Positions 25,914-40,116 are shown, counted from the stretch's first letter. The stretch is 64,000 nucleotides of DNA from Pyrocephalus nanus (GCA_038380795.1 CM076266.1:38772425-38836424), one strand, 5' to 3'. The notes: generated from the letters alone by a model not told the origin. Numbers and translations: made by a program.

Positions 25914-28900
25914 ATTCTTCCCCTGGTGGAAGCTTTATGCTGCCTAAGACAACACTTATTTCTGTGCTTTTGCAGGGGTATGAAAGATTTGCAGGTTTGG
26001 CAAAGGCCCTTGCTGGGCCAGCTGCTGTGGGTTTGAGGTGGAGTGCACTCTTGGAAAGCTGAAAGCCAGACAACATTGCCTCCAAAATCGTTGGGTGCCA
26101 TATTACAAATGCTGACAGCTTGTGTGGTCTACTTGCACAGTCTGCAAGGCAAGAGGCTGGTTTTAGCAAAGTGTGGACATACTATATATAATGCTCACCA
26201 ATTTGCAGTTGGGAATGAACCCAGCAAACACAGCTCCCATGAAAGGATACCCAATAGGAATTAGGGGGATAATGAATACAGCCACTTACAGACCACACAT
26301 GCTGATGGATATCATTTGCACATGGATGACTAGTCTCCTGCTAATAGCAAGGCTCTGCCAGTGGCCAAATTCCTTGGTATGCATTGTTTTGCCATGTTAC
26401 AGGGATTAAAGTCACCTGTTGCATTTGAATTTCTCTACTGACATATGTGAGATGACGGTCCCTCACAAAGGGCTGGTAGACACTGATCTCTTTTTGTCTA
26501 TTTAAATATCAATTTTGAAAATTTTTCTTATTAATTTTAAGCCATGCATTTACCTTCAGTGAGTTTGCTCGTTATGGCTTTTCATATATATATTTTAATA
26601 CAGTTTTGGCATGATTGTGAATTCCTGTGTCCTTCCACTGGGGTCAGCACCAGCAGGCAGTTACACCAGTGTAGGGCTATTCACTTAAAAATGTGTGTAC
26701 TGAAAAACAGTATGAGTGCAGTCAGACCCACTCACCACCACCTAAGTAACAAACAGTAAAGAGCTCTTCAACTTCAGGGTAGAACAGCAGCTCACCCTTT
26801 GGAAACCAAACATCAGAGGAGATTCAGGGAGTTTTGCTGATGCTGACATCTGCCATCTGTGCTGCTTTGCCCACCTCTCCCCTCCTGTCCCTGCTCATGC
26901 ACATGGTAAAGTGCACTGCAGGTGTAGAGTCAGGAGGGATATTTACTTTCTCCTCCCTGTCAAATCCCCTTCAAGGGCTGTCTGTGCCCCTTGTGCACTT
27001 CCCTCAGACCAGGGCAGTGAAGGGGAAAAGCTAAAGGACTAGTAAGTCACAGGGAAGAGACATCTGGCTGGTTCACATCATCAATGAAGAGTGTTGAGCA
27101 CTTGCAGTCTCCTTTCCATGCAAGCTTCCTTGGGAGCTTTGGAGATAAGTTATGTGTACAACAGACAAAACTTATCCTGGGTCTAAAATGAGGCTTATGA
27201 GGAGCAGGAAGTGTGCGAACTCTGGAGAGGATAAAGAATAGAGAACTGGGTAAGAAATAAGATTTGAAGTGGAAAAGTGTAAGTAAATCAAGCAGAGTTA
27301 CAGAGAGGGCATGCTGATCTGCATAAATGCATTAAAAAGAACAAGGCAAAGCATGGGGGAAGATGACCTCATCTTGCAATAGGTTGTAAGGAGTGTGCAT
27401 ATGAAACCAAGTGACAGCAGGGTTACTGCCTTGGGTACAGTATCATAACAGAAAATGTATGGACCGTCAAGTGAAAACAAAAGGTCATCTTGTTTAGTTC
27501 GAGCTGGCCACAGGAACATGATCTGGCTTGGTGCTAGAAAGATTGATTGCTATCACAAAGTTGGTGCTTTTTTGGCACCAACTGAAGCCAACTGAAAACA
27601 GAATATGGGAGTTAGAGCAGTCGCTTTTCTATGTGGAGTGGCAGTATATTGGCTGAGTGTGTTGATATGCCACAAAAAGGAGGAAAAGATACCTATGATA
27701 TGTTTAATTATAACACAATAAGATGCATCCATCAATGGGTAAAAACATACATAAGTTTTGATCTCAGCGAAAAAAAACCCCAGTCCCCTGTAAAGGCAGA
27801 GACCCTATTTTCTGAGGAAAAGATGAAGCCTGACTTTTAAAGATGGCAGAAAAACAGAAAGAGGAGCTAGAAGAAGACAAACTTTCCACAACTCAATTCT
27901 GAAGAAAAGTTCATTTTGCACTGCAGAAGAGGTGGGTTGGCTTTTGATCACAGACATAAACAAATACCCCAGACACTCAAGGTGCAAAAAGGACACATCC
28001 CCTTGCTTAAATATAAGCCAAATGGAAGAAATTCAATGTGTAAAGGGATCATATTACATTACTTTTGAGTGGAGGCCTTACTGAAACCAAATATTTTTTT
28101 ACATGTGATGCATCAGCAGGGTTCTGGAACTCTCCTTAGGAGAAACACAGAATACGTTTGTTCAGATTTAACACCTTATATGTGCAAAAAAACACATTTC
28201 CCCTGCCTACTGGTTGGGTTTTCCTTGGCATCCATGACAAGTCACTGGGAAACACAACAGATTAGTAGTGGTCTGGAGGTTACTAGAGTCTATCTTAGAT
28301 GACACTTGGGTTTTGGGAGAAAAACACGATCAGAGGCTCCTAGCAACTCTGCATTGAGCCACATCTGTTAGACAAAAGTTAAACAAACACCACCAGCATA
28401 TAATGGAAATAGCACACGTGAGAAAGCAGGAAACAGGGTGCAATATCCTGAGCAATCACACTAAGACTGTGACCATCACAAACACAGATTCTGAGTAGGT
28501 AAAAAGATGTTACAGAGATTATGAATTGTGCAGAGAAATGCATGCCTTAATTGACTACTTGAAGGAACAATCCAATAACATAGGGGCAGGGGATTGACAG
28601 AAAATATGTAAGTGCCCTGGAGATAATGATAGAGTTACAGAAATCCTACCTCTGAAGCTTTCTGATGAGAAGTTAAAAACTAAGATATCCCCACTCACTT
28701 GCATATCAAGGGCACAACAAATTATAGGTGGTCTTTCTGGAGCCTAAAACCGTTGCAGCTGCCTCAGGGGAGATCCACCTGGACACATGGTAGTGCAGAA
28801 GCTAATGGGGCATTATTAATCACAGTCGATGCTGTACACTTACAAATCTGCCTTGTTTTTCTATCATGTCTAGCACGGACTAGTATGAGCAGCCCTGCTA

Positions 28901-29946
28901 ACTCAGAATCATATCAATGTATATAAATGCCTGAAGGGAGGGTATAAGAAGATGGAGGTGAAGCTGTTAGTTAAGTGGTGTGGGCTTTCAAACGGTGAAT
29001 TATAATGATCCTGAACAGGCAAGTATGCTGGATGAGTGAAATAGTTTTTGAGAGACTGTGCTTCTGTTAGTTTACTGTCACCTTCAACAGGAGACAAGGA
29101 GCTCTGTTGTGCTTGTTTTGCTCTCATAGGTCCTGTCTGTATGTGCTCACTTGCCTTTCAGCAAGTGCTGCTCTATGACAGGTACATTCTGTCCTGATCA
29201 GTGGTCTCCAGCAGCTGAGTATCTTAGACCTACCTGAAATTGTGACATAGCTGAAAAAACACATCAGGACTTAGCAGAACTTCCTGTTGCTGTTTTATCT
29301 AAGGTAAATGGAATACCTCTTAAGAAACACAGTAGTATGTGCAGCGGACTGGAGGGAATAATTCTTTGCCCTATCTTCAAGATGAAAAAGTTGATGAAAG
29401 AGCCTTTTGGTCTTCATACAGTAACTACATGCAGGTAATTGAGTCTGTTATTCATACACAAAAAGCTAGGGTCAGCCTAGGTATAAACACCTACTGCTGC
29501 TCTTGCAAGCTCCTGCTAGAAGAATTCTTACCAAGAAAGCTTAGGGAGATACTTTGTGTGGATACAAACATCAGGCAACACCACAGGGAAACAATAGGAA
29601 ATAATAAGGAGGTAAGAAATGATATGGAAAGCTGGTCTTCTCATTGAAAGCATTAGGATGAAAGAGAAGATAATAGATAAGGGAAAGCTGCTTGATGTAG
29701 AGTCAGAAAATGGTTCTTCAAAGCTGGATCTGCTAGTTACCTTTTAACTCAATATGAGCATGGGCTTTTTTCTTACCTTTCACTTATGGATATCATATTA
29801 GCAACTGTTCCTTGCATTAACTCTCAGCCAAGAATTGTGGCATGACTTTGTGTCATTATTCTTTCTGCAAGTTCTCCTGTTCCATTTCTTTGTCTCCAGT
29901 AGATACACGTTTAAGCTGTGGTACCTAATTTCTAAGATGATGATAC
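25914..29946. other. non-coding stretch, no gene seen
   Basis: Single-copy DNA with short open frames. The longest is 102 codons on the + strand (29339-29647). Its amino-acid make-up is protein-like, but I recognise no family and see no convincing exon boundaries. No further CR1 fragment was identified. Confidence 0.55.
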
Positions 29947-30001
29947 TTTTTTTTTTTTCCTTTTCTTTTCACAGAACATTCCAGAAATTCCAGGAATTTC
30001 C
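29947..30001 (+). promoter_or_regulatory. splice-acceptor-like tract plus STAT/kappa-B-like palindrome
   Basis: A T12 run followed by ccttttcttttcacag gives a textbook 3' splice-site shape, with AG at 29973-29974. Immediately downstream, gaaattcc-a-ggaatttc (29984-30000) is an exact 8-bp inverted repeat. It contains TTCCAGGAA, which fits the STAT TTCN3GAA consensus, and GGAATTTCC, which fits an NF-kappa-B site. A further TTCCAGAA lies just upstream at 29979-29986. Frames downstream close within 30 codons, so a coding exon is unlikely; a non-coding exon or a regulatory site is possible. Confidence 0.3.
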
Positions 30002-32332
30002 TTTAGGATACTTGATACATTCCTGTTTTTAATTTCAGTCATCAAACATTAGCTTTCAATATTTGCTCAAGACACCTAGTTCTACAAAGCAGAGTGGTGT
30101 CCTGTGCTTTCGAGGAACAAACAGAGCAGTGAAGTGAAAAAGAACTGTGATATTCATGGTGCAAAGAAGAAAAAAAAAGGATGCAGGACTGTAAAATCCA
30201 GTAAATCTGTTTATATACTCAAGGTGATCATTAGCAACACTTGGTTAAAATTTCATGACAAACTCGTTCATAATGCTAAGTTTCTGGCAAACATTCTTCA
30301 CTCTGAGGAATATGTGAAGTCACTCATAAGCTAGAAGCTGCTATACAAATCAGCAGACATAAGTCCGTTCATGGGTTTTTAAAACTAATCTTTTATAAGA
30401 CAGTTTTGTGATTCTGGAAATGCCATTTCCAAATATTTTGATGTTATCATCTGCAGTAGAATAACAGAAAGCCAGATTCTGTGGTTTTACAGTGGCAAAG
30501 CTGAGACATTGACCAAGAAGACAAGCTTGACAATTACTATCAAATTTTCCAATAGCCAAAGCAGATGGCACAGATTATTGTACACAATAAACCATTCATA
30601 TGGATATACCACAGCTGAACCCAAATTAACTTTTTTTTCTTAAAAGGAATCTGAAATTTGAGCTGAATTGTGGAAAGGAATACTATAATTTTTCTACCAT
30701 CAAAAAGCACTTGATTTCTTGTTGTGTAATTCTAGTGAACTGAAACATTTTGATAGAAATCATTTAAAATACTCCAGATGTTAAAAATACTTCTATTCAT
30801 CATGGTTACAAGTGACTCTGCCAGGCTTCAGTGACGGCTTTCTGACTAGAAAATTTGGCGTTTCTTTTCAAGTTTTACTGGGAAGACTCTTCACAGAGCC
30901 TGTGACCAGACAGTAGAAAACAGAGTGTGTCTTTTCATAGAAGGCTTGGTTGCCTCTTCATCCTCTTTATTTTAAGAGACTGTCTGCATGATCTGAAGAT
31001 GGATGCACAACTGGCTAGTCATTTTGAAAACTCCTAGCAGAAGCCATCAATGACTTTAAAAATTTGATGCATTCTTTTCTTTAGAAGTAGTTGAAAAAGG
31101 ATCAAGGTTCACTGCTGGTGAAGGAAACAGAAGAGAAGATTTTAAATGGATCTAGTTGGTCTGGAAAGGTTATGGAAGAGTTGCCATTACATTCTGATGA
31201 AAGCAGATTTATACTCTATTTTATTTTTGCTATGTGCTTGTTCAAAATCTTTGTCTCTATTTTCAGAGCTGCTAAGATAACTAACAAGAACCTGCAAGAG
31301 TTTGTTGTGGGGTTTTTGTTTGTTTTCGGTTTTGTTTTTATGAAATCTAGGCAGATTGAGAATGGTGGAAAGATATTTGTAAGGGGTTAATTCAAATTGT
31401 GATCTTCTACAGTGGTGAAGAAAACAGTATGCAAGTTCAGGGATAAAAATGTTTATGAGCAGACAAAAAAATCTTTCTCTGTCTTATATTATTACAATAA
31501 TTTAGTAGGCAATAACCAGGATGTTATATTTTTTCTTTTCAGGGTCTTAAGCAATTGCTTTCTTCCTTCAGTCTCAGTAAGATTCTTTAAATAAGCCTCA
31601 GACACTTATTTTTCCATAAATGTAATGTAATACAGCACTTACAAAGTTATGGGTCATTATTAAAGACATTCTTGCAATTCCGCAGAATTTTCTATTTTTA
31701 CTCAGGATTGTTTTTAGAAACTGACAGAAATTATTGAATATTGGTTTAGACTATTCTGTAAGACTTAAACTATTTTCCACAACGTACCCTTGAGTACTTG
31801 AAGTGTTCCCTACACGTCTGCTTCCAGATCACTGGTGAACTGTAACCCCCGTGACTGTGCCTGGGCAGTAATGAGCAGTGATTGGATCACTATTTCCTGT
31901 CCTAGGCATTTTAAAATGAAGATTCAGCAACGGATTGAATCAAATAAAATATATAGAAGGACTGCCATCTATTTTCAGCTCTTAACCAAGGGTTTGATGT
32001 TTCTAAAAATAAGCCTTTTTATTGGAATTATTAATTACCCCTGTGCGAGCAGTATAACAATTTCTCATGAAGATGCATTCAGACTTCACACAGAAATTGC
32101 TCCAATTGCATTTATATTCTTTGGGCATTTGTTTTCTGCAAACAACATTTTGCCCCCAGCATAACTGATGGCAAATAAAGTAAGTTCACATGCTCAACCA
32201 TTTGCATTGGGAGTGATGGATTTTATAGGGGATGAGACATCAATAGATCAGGTTTCCTCAAGCCATTTAGCAGGGCCCAGGTACAGAGGTGATTAAATAA
32301 AACATACACTGATCTGACTGCATTCTTCTCAG
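30002..32332. other. non-coding stretch, no gene seen
   Basis: A+T-rich DNA. Frames of about 100 codons (+, 31091-31390; +, 31835-32164) are unrecognised. A T/G-rich patch lies near 31300-31345. Confidence 0.55.
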
Positions 32333-32893
32333 CTAGGAACCAGACGCACAAGTGATAATGTGATGCCAGTCACTAAAGTGCTGACAAAAACTACAATCAG
32401 CAATGCAATAATGTATCAAGCACATTTTATGTGGAGTTGGACACTGTTTATTAACAAGCACAAGGAGTAGCAGGGTCATGCATAATAAGAGAAAGAATAC
32501 ATTTATACTCTGTTCCCAGCTAATAAATTTTATAGCAGTTTTAACAGTTTTAGGTACGTTGCTGAAGGGAAGTGCTATGAGATCCAAAAAGAAAGATTTA
32601 AAATGCTCTAAAATGCTATAATCCTGTTTATAGGATATTTGTTTTAGTGGGTTGCTTTCTCTGAAATAGTCAGGCTCACAGTTATGCCTCCTTGTAATGT
32701 GAATTAAACTCATATATCTGAGAAAGAATTGCTTAATTAGGAATAGGAATGATTGATCAATACAGCTCACATTCCAGAAATCATGTAGCAAAATATTATT
32801 GTATTTGTCAGAAACTGTACTTGAACTGAAGATGAAAAACCAAGCAAAGTCTATTAGCTGTGATGTTGAATTAAAAACCTGAGCAGTCTCCAT
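32333..32893 (-). other. 186-codon open frame, unrecognised
   Basis: This is the longest frame outside the CR1 elements. It runs from ATG at 32891-32893, just after an in-frame TAA, to a stop near 32333, in A+T-rich DNA where frames this long are not expected often. The deduced product is rich in Phe, Ile, Ser and Leu. It has one membrane-like segment (about residues 131-146, containing FFLLLCMTLLLLVLV) and a Cys/His-rich end. I recognise no domain. No promoter, splice site or Kozak context argues for expression. It may be a chance frame in a low-stop composition or an exon of an unknown gene. Confidence 0.15.
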
Positions 32894-33343
32894 CAGAAAC
32901 CCGGGTTAAATTTATTAGAGGCATTATTCATCCATAGGTGCTGCTGCTTACCCAGCTGCAGGAACTCACTGTGATTCTGGCGAAGTGGGGATGAGGTGCC
33001 TGGGGGATGGGCTTCCCAGCCATGCCCAACACCAAGACACTCAGCAGCACCTGCACCACGGAAGTCCAGAAAGTCGGTCTCGATTCCTGTGTCTTCAGGG
33101 TTTTGCCTGGTTTCAGTGGGCAGTCAGATGCTTCCAGTGACTTTGGCCATCCACATGCACAAAAATTACTCTTTCATTTGGAGCCTGGAAGTAAGTACCC
33201 TTGAAGTTTACACAGGTTAGAAAATATCCTTGGATCAAGAGTTACCTGACAAGTAATAAGAGCTGTGCACTGTTACTATTTCAGCTATAGTTATTAAAAG
33301 GGTCTGATGACATTAAGGTTTGTACGTAAACATTTTCTCTTAC

Positions 33344-33377
33344 GAGTATCTTTATCTTAGGAGTATCTTTATCTGAT
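33344..33377. repeat. 17-bp tandem duplication with GATA-like words
   Basis: The unit gagtatctttatctta is repeated with one or two differences (33344-33360 and 33361-33377). The second copy ends in ttatctgataa, a palindromic pair of GATA-type sites. Confidence 0.8.
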
Positions 33378-36300
33378 AAATGTGATATTCAATTTAAGTT
33401 TCAAATGAACTTCTGAAGTTCTTCTGTTGATCTTTCTGTTCCATAAACCTATTTTTGAGCAAAATCTAAATTTGTGTCCTTTAAAACTTCCCTTTGCAGG
33501 CTGGCCATTAAGAGCATATCTTTTAAGTTAAGAAAATAACTGCCATTTTTTCTGGGGTTTGTTTGGTCCAGCCATATGTTTTATTTTTAAAGGTAGTGCA
33601 TTGCTTGTCTTTCTATGAATGGCTGGACCTACTCATCTATAGCTTTTATTTTAAAATTAATCCTATGCATCCCTCATTCTTTGGAAATACAGAAGCCTGG
33701 GCTGCAGAGCCAGGAGTCTTTTATATTCAGCAGTTATTTCTTGGAGCTGATGGGCTATAAAGGGCCTCTTCTGAGATCTGTATCACTGGAAGATTGATAA
33801 GCTGGGCTCTGAGAAAGACTCCTATAATTGTGCCCTGATGCTTTTTAAAATTTTACATCTTTGTATGGAAACGAAAAAATGTAATTTTATTTGTCCTTAC
33901 TTTTTTCTGAAGTTCTGGTCTTCCTGAAATGTCCATGTGATCAGAGACACATAAGTACATAGTTTAGACAACCACGCCTCTTCTTTCTGCTTTTGTGGCA
34001 TTTCAAATACAGAACGTATGTAGGTGCATCTGTACATCGCATGTGTATGTCATGCATGGCTTAGGGGCTATGTTAGCATGGGCTGTGCACCATAGATATA
34101 CTGAAAGAATATTTAAGTTGCAAATTCACTCACTTAAAAGTTGGGAAGTCCCTGAGAAAAGTACACTTTGCTAATGGCCAGTATTTGCTGACAACAGAGG
34201 AATGAAGAGGTTGAGGACTCCTAAAGACAATTCAGCTGCAGCGGGAGCTGGCCCTATCCCTCCTAACCTAATGCACTGACACTCCTGTCTGTGTCTGTTT
34301 TGCTAATCCTTGTTTTGCTTCATCTTTCCTGATCCTTTGCTCCCTGATTTTGAGGTGTGTGTGCCAGGCTTGGTGCCTGCCATGGCCCTGGCTCCCCTTC
34401 CTCCAGCTATTGCCACTGCTCAGTTCCATCGCCCTCAATGGGGCCAGTCCACCTCTGTTCACCCTTCCCGGCTGGCTCTGGAGGGACTTCCAGCTCCATG
34501 TCAATCTGGAGGGATCCAGGAGGTTTAGCAAGGGCATAAGTTTTCTGCAGTTTTTGCCACTGGTCTACATCTGTCTCCTGAGCAGACATGATTGGCTACC
34601 ACTTAAGATCTCATAATGTAGTGAGACACAAAGTCTCACCAAATTTGCAGAATTTTTCACAGCATGTTCAGAAGGCACATCCTTATGGGGAAGACAGACC
34701 TGACATGCCTAAGTCTTCTTCTCCCGAGTTAGGTGGAGAATAGCTTCTCATGGGAAGGTTTTCAAAGGTTTTTAATGTTTTTATCTGGGCTCTTTCCAAC
34801 AACTTTATTTGCAGGGTGGCCAAACTGTTGTAGATGAAGCATAAACAGAAATCTGGATGTAAACCTGGCACAGAGAATTTCAGCTTAACTGGTTATGATT
34901 TATTGAGGTAATTGAAAATGGAATCTTATAGAAGGAATTAGTAGGTGCCCTTACTAATAGGATTTCTCTCAGAAAAAAATACCCAAACATATTTGTTCTA
35001 TCTTGAGAAATTCCTCAGTGGTTTATGTGTCCTGAATTGCATGAAGATCCCTCCTAATCCATTACACACAGAAATGCCTTGGAGTTAAAATAGCCCAATA
35101 TATTTATACTCTTCTTCAGTGAATACTTGCAATGAAACTTATGCTAGATACAGATTTAGGATTTGAATAACAAAAAATTCCAACCTTGATAACTAGCTGT
35201 GAGTAAAACTTTTTTGGAGTCTTGAAGCTAAAATTAACCATCAGAAGGAAACACTTTAAAGAATGCATCATCCACATGATAACATACCCTGCAGTAGGGA
35301 AAGGGATGTTTCATTGGTAACAGAAAGGATAAAAATAAGTTAATGCTGCATTGATGTGAAGAGGCTAAGTTTAGTATGCATAGATTATGATCTGCTGTTG
35401 TTTGTGGATCTCTAGTTGTCTCAAGACCAACATTTCTGACATTTCCAATTGTAACAGCATTAAAGCCTGTGATTCCAGTGTGAGCTTTGATAGCAGCATT
35501 TTTCTAATCTTCATTTGGTTAGGTGTTTTATTAGATTGTCCTATGGATTTGTCAAGATTTATGGCGGCAACATTTTATGTGTTTTATTTGACAAAGTCAA
35601 TATCATGACCAGGCACCAGAAATAAACCATTTTTTTCATCTTGATAGGCATGCATTAAAAAGTTTGGTTCATCAGCCTGCACTGACTTCACTTATTTCTT
35701 ACCATTCGTTGACTCTGTTAGCTCATATGTTTACTAGGTGATTCATAGTGATGCAGTTCCCATGGCTTTCAGGCAGTGGAGCTCTGTAGGTTTTATTTAG
35801 CTTTAGAAGTTACTACTTGGCAAATTGAGGCTGGCCCCTTCTTACCCTTTGTGAGAGAAAAATGTTGTGAGAAGTTATCTCTTTCTTTGTGTGCCCCTCA
35901 AACTCCAAGCAAATTCTGTCTCACCAAATGCTCCTCTGGTACAGCACAAGGTCTCTCTAGAGATGGGCCTTGTGGAAACATGGGGTGTAGGTAATTGGCT
36001 CTAGGTCAGTCAGTAGGTGATGAGCACAGAGGGTCTGCCGTGGGGCAATGTTAATTTCAGCTTTTCAAAAATGCCAGGGAAGAGGTTTCTTTTTGATTCG
36101 TCCTCCTGTGATTTATTGGCGTGTCCCACACAGGTTAAAACACCAAAAGGACTGCAACAATTTTCTGCTTCTTGGCATAAAATATAAATTTTGGTGTGCA
36201 GCCTCAATCCTTTTACTGTTCCCTGAAATAAATATTCTGGTTGTGAAGACAAAGAAAAATTCAGTCTGGAGGCAGTGCTAGGACAGAAACCGAAAAGGGT

Positions 36301-39300
36301 CTCTCAAATGCTCTGATTCTTGCTAGCTAGCTGACAGGTAAGTTTTGCCCTGGCAGATTTTCTGGTGGTGGAGTTTGCATCCCCACCTGCCCATTATGTT
36401 CACTGGTGAGCAAGGGGAATAGTGCATTTTACTGACTTGAGGCAGATGTTTCCCAATTGCCAAGCTCTTGGATCTTCTCTTGAACTGACAGTGAAGATAC
36501 AGAGAAAGCTAAGATAGAGATGAAAGGACGGAGGGTCCAAGTTCTTGTCATTAGGAGGTTCACTTAGAGGCATTTGTAAAGGTATTTCTTGTTATTTTGT
36601 TTACAGTGCTATAAGAACCAGGGCATCCAATCAGAGTGGGCTCCTCTGGTGTGCTGTACAAAGACGGAGGAAGCCTCCATGTGCTCCCCAAAATGCTCAC
36701 AACTGAAGAGATGACTGCACTGTCATTATGCATCCAAAGCAAGTTGAAGAGAAACTGAAATGGAAGCTGGAAGCTGCAGAAGTATCTGAGTGCTGAAGGA
36801 AGCAACACTCATATTCATCTTTTCATTTGCTGAACCTGACCACTGGCAAAAGATGTTTCACATACTGTAAACTGAAGCAAGAGGAGATGAAGAAAGCATT
36901 TAAGGAGGTCAGAAGAAACTTCTCTTCCTCAGTTTTGGTATCAAATACTTCTCTGGCATCTCACAGTCACACACAAAGAACAAAGATGAAAGTACCACAG
37001 TCAAGAATCTTTTAAGAAGGAGAGTTTGTCCCACATCCAATTTATCCTCTTGCCTTGCATTTATTAATGTCATGGTTTAGAAAACATACAAGCAGGGGCA
37101 TGGATCGTTTCCAATCCTACAACAAGATGTGTGCTGGTCTGTGAGGGATCTCTGCCAACCATCTACAAGCAGTGCTGCTGGCTGGTGGTTTTGCCTTTCT
37201 TTCATTGCTATGACCACAGCTACACGTTTATTGGCACAACTTTCATGTCATTGAAAGAGTCACTTGCATATAATATCCTGTTCCTGGACTAAACTGATTA
37301 CTGCTGAATTTGAATGATTATGATTGTTTTCACTTTGGTTTGTGGTACTACGTTTAGCAGTAATTAACATCTCTGTTCCTCAGGTTTCCTCCAGATACCA
37401 GCTATTAAATAAACCAGTCTTCCATCTGGAACAGTCTACTGTAACCAGTGCAGTGGCCATTTTCTCTTAGGCTGGGACACCGTGCAAGCTCTCCTTCCTT
37501 GCTTTTCTAGATGGTAACAAAGCAGTTGCTGGTGAGATGGCAAAATCAAGTGCTGGGTGGTGACACAAGTATGCCAGTAAGCATTTCTTGTCCTGTTTTG
37601 TTAGTATTTATTAGCAGTAATTAACCTGTAAATAGGTAAGGACTGTGAAGGCTGATCATAGAGCTCTGTGGTAAGCAAGCTTCTTGAAGATAGCTGACAC
37701 CTTTCCACGCTAGTTCTTTCTATATTAGTTTTTTCCACACTAAATTGTAACCTTGTAGAGCCATTTGATGCAGACAGCAAATGCTGCCTGGCCAAGTGTG
37801 CTGTAAAGGTGGATCTGCAGTGAGGGAGAGGATGAGTGGGTAAGGATTCTTTCCGTATAAACTTTTCTCCCAGTTACCTACTGGGAATCCCCTCCAGTTC
37901 TGTTTTTGAGGAGATAATCTGTAAACAAACCAGGCAAAATCTTACTTCCTGTTCTATATGTAAGATGCTAAGTTTTTGTTATTCTCCAAATAAGCTATAC
38001 TTGCAAATCACCTATCTATCCATGAACTCTGCTGCCTGCAAGCATGAATTGGAATAAGGGAAAAAAACATCCTATCTTCTCCAAACTGTTACCAAAATTT
38101 TGTTTTAATGGCAGTTTTGCAGACCACTTTAGTGGTTAGTGATAGATAAAAAGGAAACAGTTCAGCCAAGGAAATTTAGGAATTTTTTTTTAATAGCCTT
38201 TTCAGCTTTAAAATAGAACAAGACTTAAGACTTGGAGAACAGACTCTTTTTTTTTTCAACTACTCTGACTCATCTCAAAGCAGCACTGGACATCTAGAGG
38301 AAATGGTGAACTTTTAGGACAGGCATCCTAATTGTTAGAAGGGAACTGAAGATATCCTCCTGACTTAACCATGCTAAAGTTGTTTCTGCCTAATGTATTT
38401 ACTTCTTAAAAAGAGAACTCAAACAAAATTTTGTATTTTTTATCTGGTCTTAAAACCACAAAGTTTATTCTGGAGACTTGTTACTTTCTCTGTCATGCTG
38501 AAACAACTCTTCTTTCTGTTGATGGCTATATTTTCCTGAAATTCTCAATCTTGTAATGAATCTGGCATATGACAAGGCACAGAAACCCTCCTGTCAGCTT
38601 TAAGACAAGGAAGATGAGATTCCTTACATCAGTCAAAGAGGAACCCAGTCAGTTGCATGTGCTCACTGAATTTCACATCTTCAAGTCTGCAGAGTGTGGT
38701 TGTGGGAAGAATTTTCTTGGTAGTGGCTCCAAATTTTCTCAATTGATTCCTTGTGAAACATGAGAAAACACAAAATTGGCCACTTTTAGGAAGGGTTGTT
38801 GCAAAATGCCACTCTTTTGTATAAACTCTTACGGCCAACTGGTTTTATGTCCTAGGTGAGGGCCATCAAGAAAGTATAGACTTTCTCTTTCTTACTGGGA
38901 TGACATATGTTTTATCCTATGGATAGCTCTGACACTACAAAGAAGGGCATCAGATAAATAAAACCAAGGAAATAACACTGGGCTGAAAATTGAAGAGTAA
39001 TTTAGGAAAGTATGTTATTAGAGTTGCCATTTTTGTAGCTGACCTCTTTTGAGAAAGAAACTTGTCTTTACATCTGCATAGACCGAAAGATAAATAACTC
39101 TTTTTATTAAAAAGGTGAAAAGATAAAAATCCAAGACCTTTGTCAAGGTATGCCAAATAAAATGAGAGTGAATCCTACTGTTAATTGTGAAGGGTGCTCC
39201 TAAGCCTGTTGCAAGTATAATGCTGACAGTAATGAATACAGCTGTCAGACGATGTCAAGCTTGGGAAGGGAGTTGCAAGAAGAGGATATTACAGATGAGG

Positions 39301-39660
39301 AAAAAAAAGGCTCCAGTTATAAACTTTCTGTTTCTTTATGAAGGTAAATATGAAGAGTTACAGCTTTGGTTTTACTGTGAATCATTCTCAGGAAGATTCT
39401 TTCATTTTAATCATACCTCATTTTTTTTTTCACTCTTTGGTTGGAAGCTAGACTTGTATGTAGATAAGCATCCTGTGAAGTATAGCCCAGATTCACAGCT
39501 TAGAAAAGCAATCTCTGCCCCTGCTGCAGCAGCAGGATTATTGTACCATATAAACTGGTGTTACACACTGATGAGTAACAGTCTTTGGTGCATTAACCTT
39601 AACTTCAGGACATTCATGAAAACAAGTTTGGATTGTCAGACTCTACCAGAGGCATTACTA

Positions 39661-39678
39661 CTATAATCTATATTATAG
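39661..39678. repeat. perfect inverted repeat
   Basis: The arms ctataat and attatag are exact reverse complements around a 4-base loop. A+T-rich, so it could easily be chance. Confidence 0.7.
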
Positions 39679-40070
39679 CTGGTACTCAATATTTTATTAG
39701 AATGGAGAATGCTATATTTTGATCACTCAAAACTGAATAATTTTTGCAATTCAGTGTTTAAACCATTAAATGATGTTTCTGTAAACCGAGATATATATGT
39801 ATCCAATAAAGTTCATCAAACATGAAGCTCTATGGACACTCAAATATTTCAGTTTGGGTCATAAAAGGTTGAAATTGAAATCTATGCTCTTTTCCTTTCT
39901 CCTCAAGGGATTTTAAAATTGTTTTTCCTTCCTGACCTAGAGTCAAATGTTTGTGGATGAAAAGGTAACGTTTGGTCCTTGCTGAGGACAAAAAGCAGGA
40001 GAGTAGTCCTAGTTTTTTGGTTTTTGAAGGAACTATCTGTTTAGAATGAGTATATATAAAAACATCTCTT

Positions 40071-40116
40071 ATTACACTTAAGAAAGTTTTTTTTTTATTA
40101 TACTTAAGAAAGTTTT
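40071..40116. repeat. 26-bp-period duplication
   Basis: A 20-base word ending acttaagaaagtttt occurs at 40071-40090 and again at 40097-40116, with one difference, separated by a short T-rich spacer. Confidence 0.85.

Noticed and set aside
29339..29647. 102-codon plus-strand frame with protein-like composition
   Set aside because: No family recognised, no convincing acceptor, and an internal donor-like word would end it after about 30 codons.
33000..33204. Frames of 65-74 codons ending near a strong donor-like word (gaa|gtaagt at about 33190)
   Set aside because: No acceptor of quality upstream and no recognisable protein; two frames are equally open.
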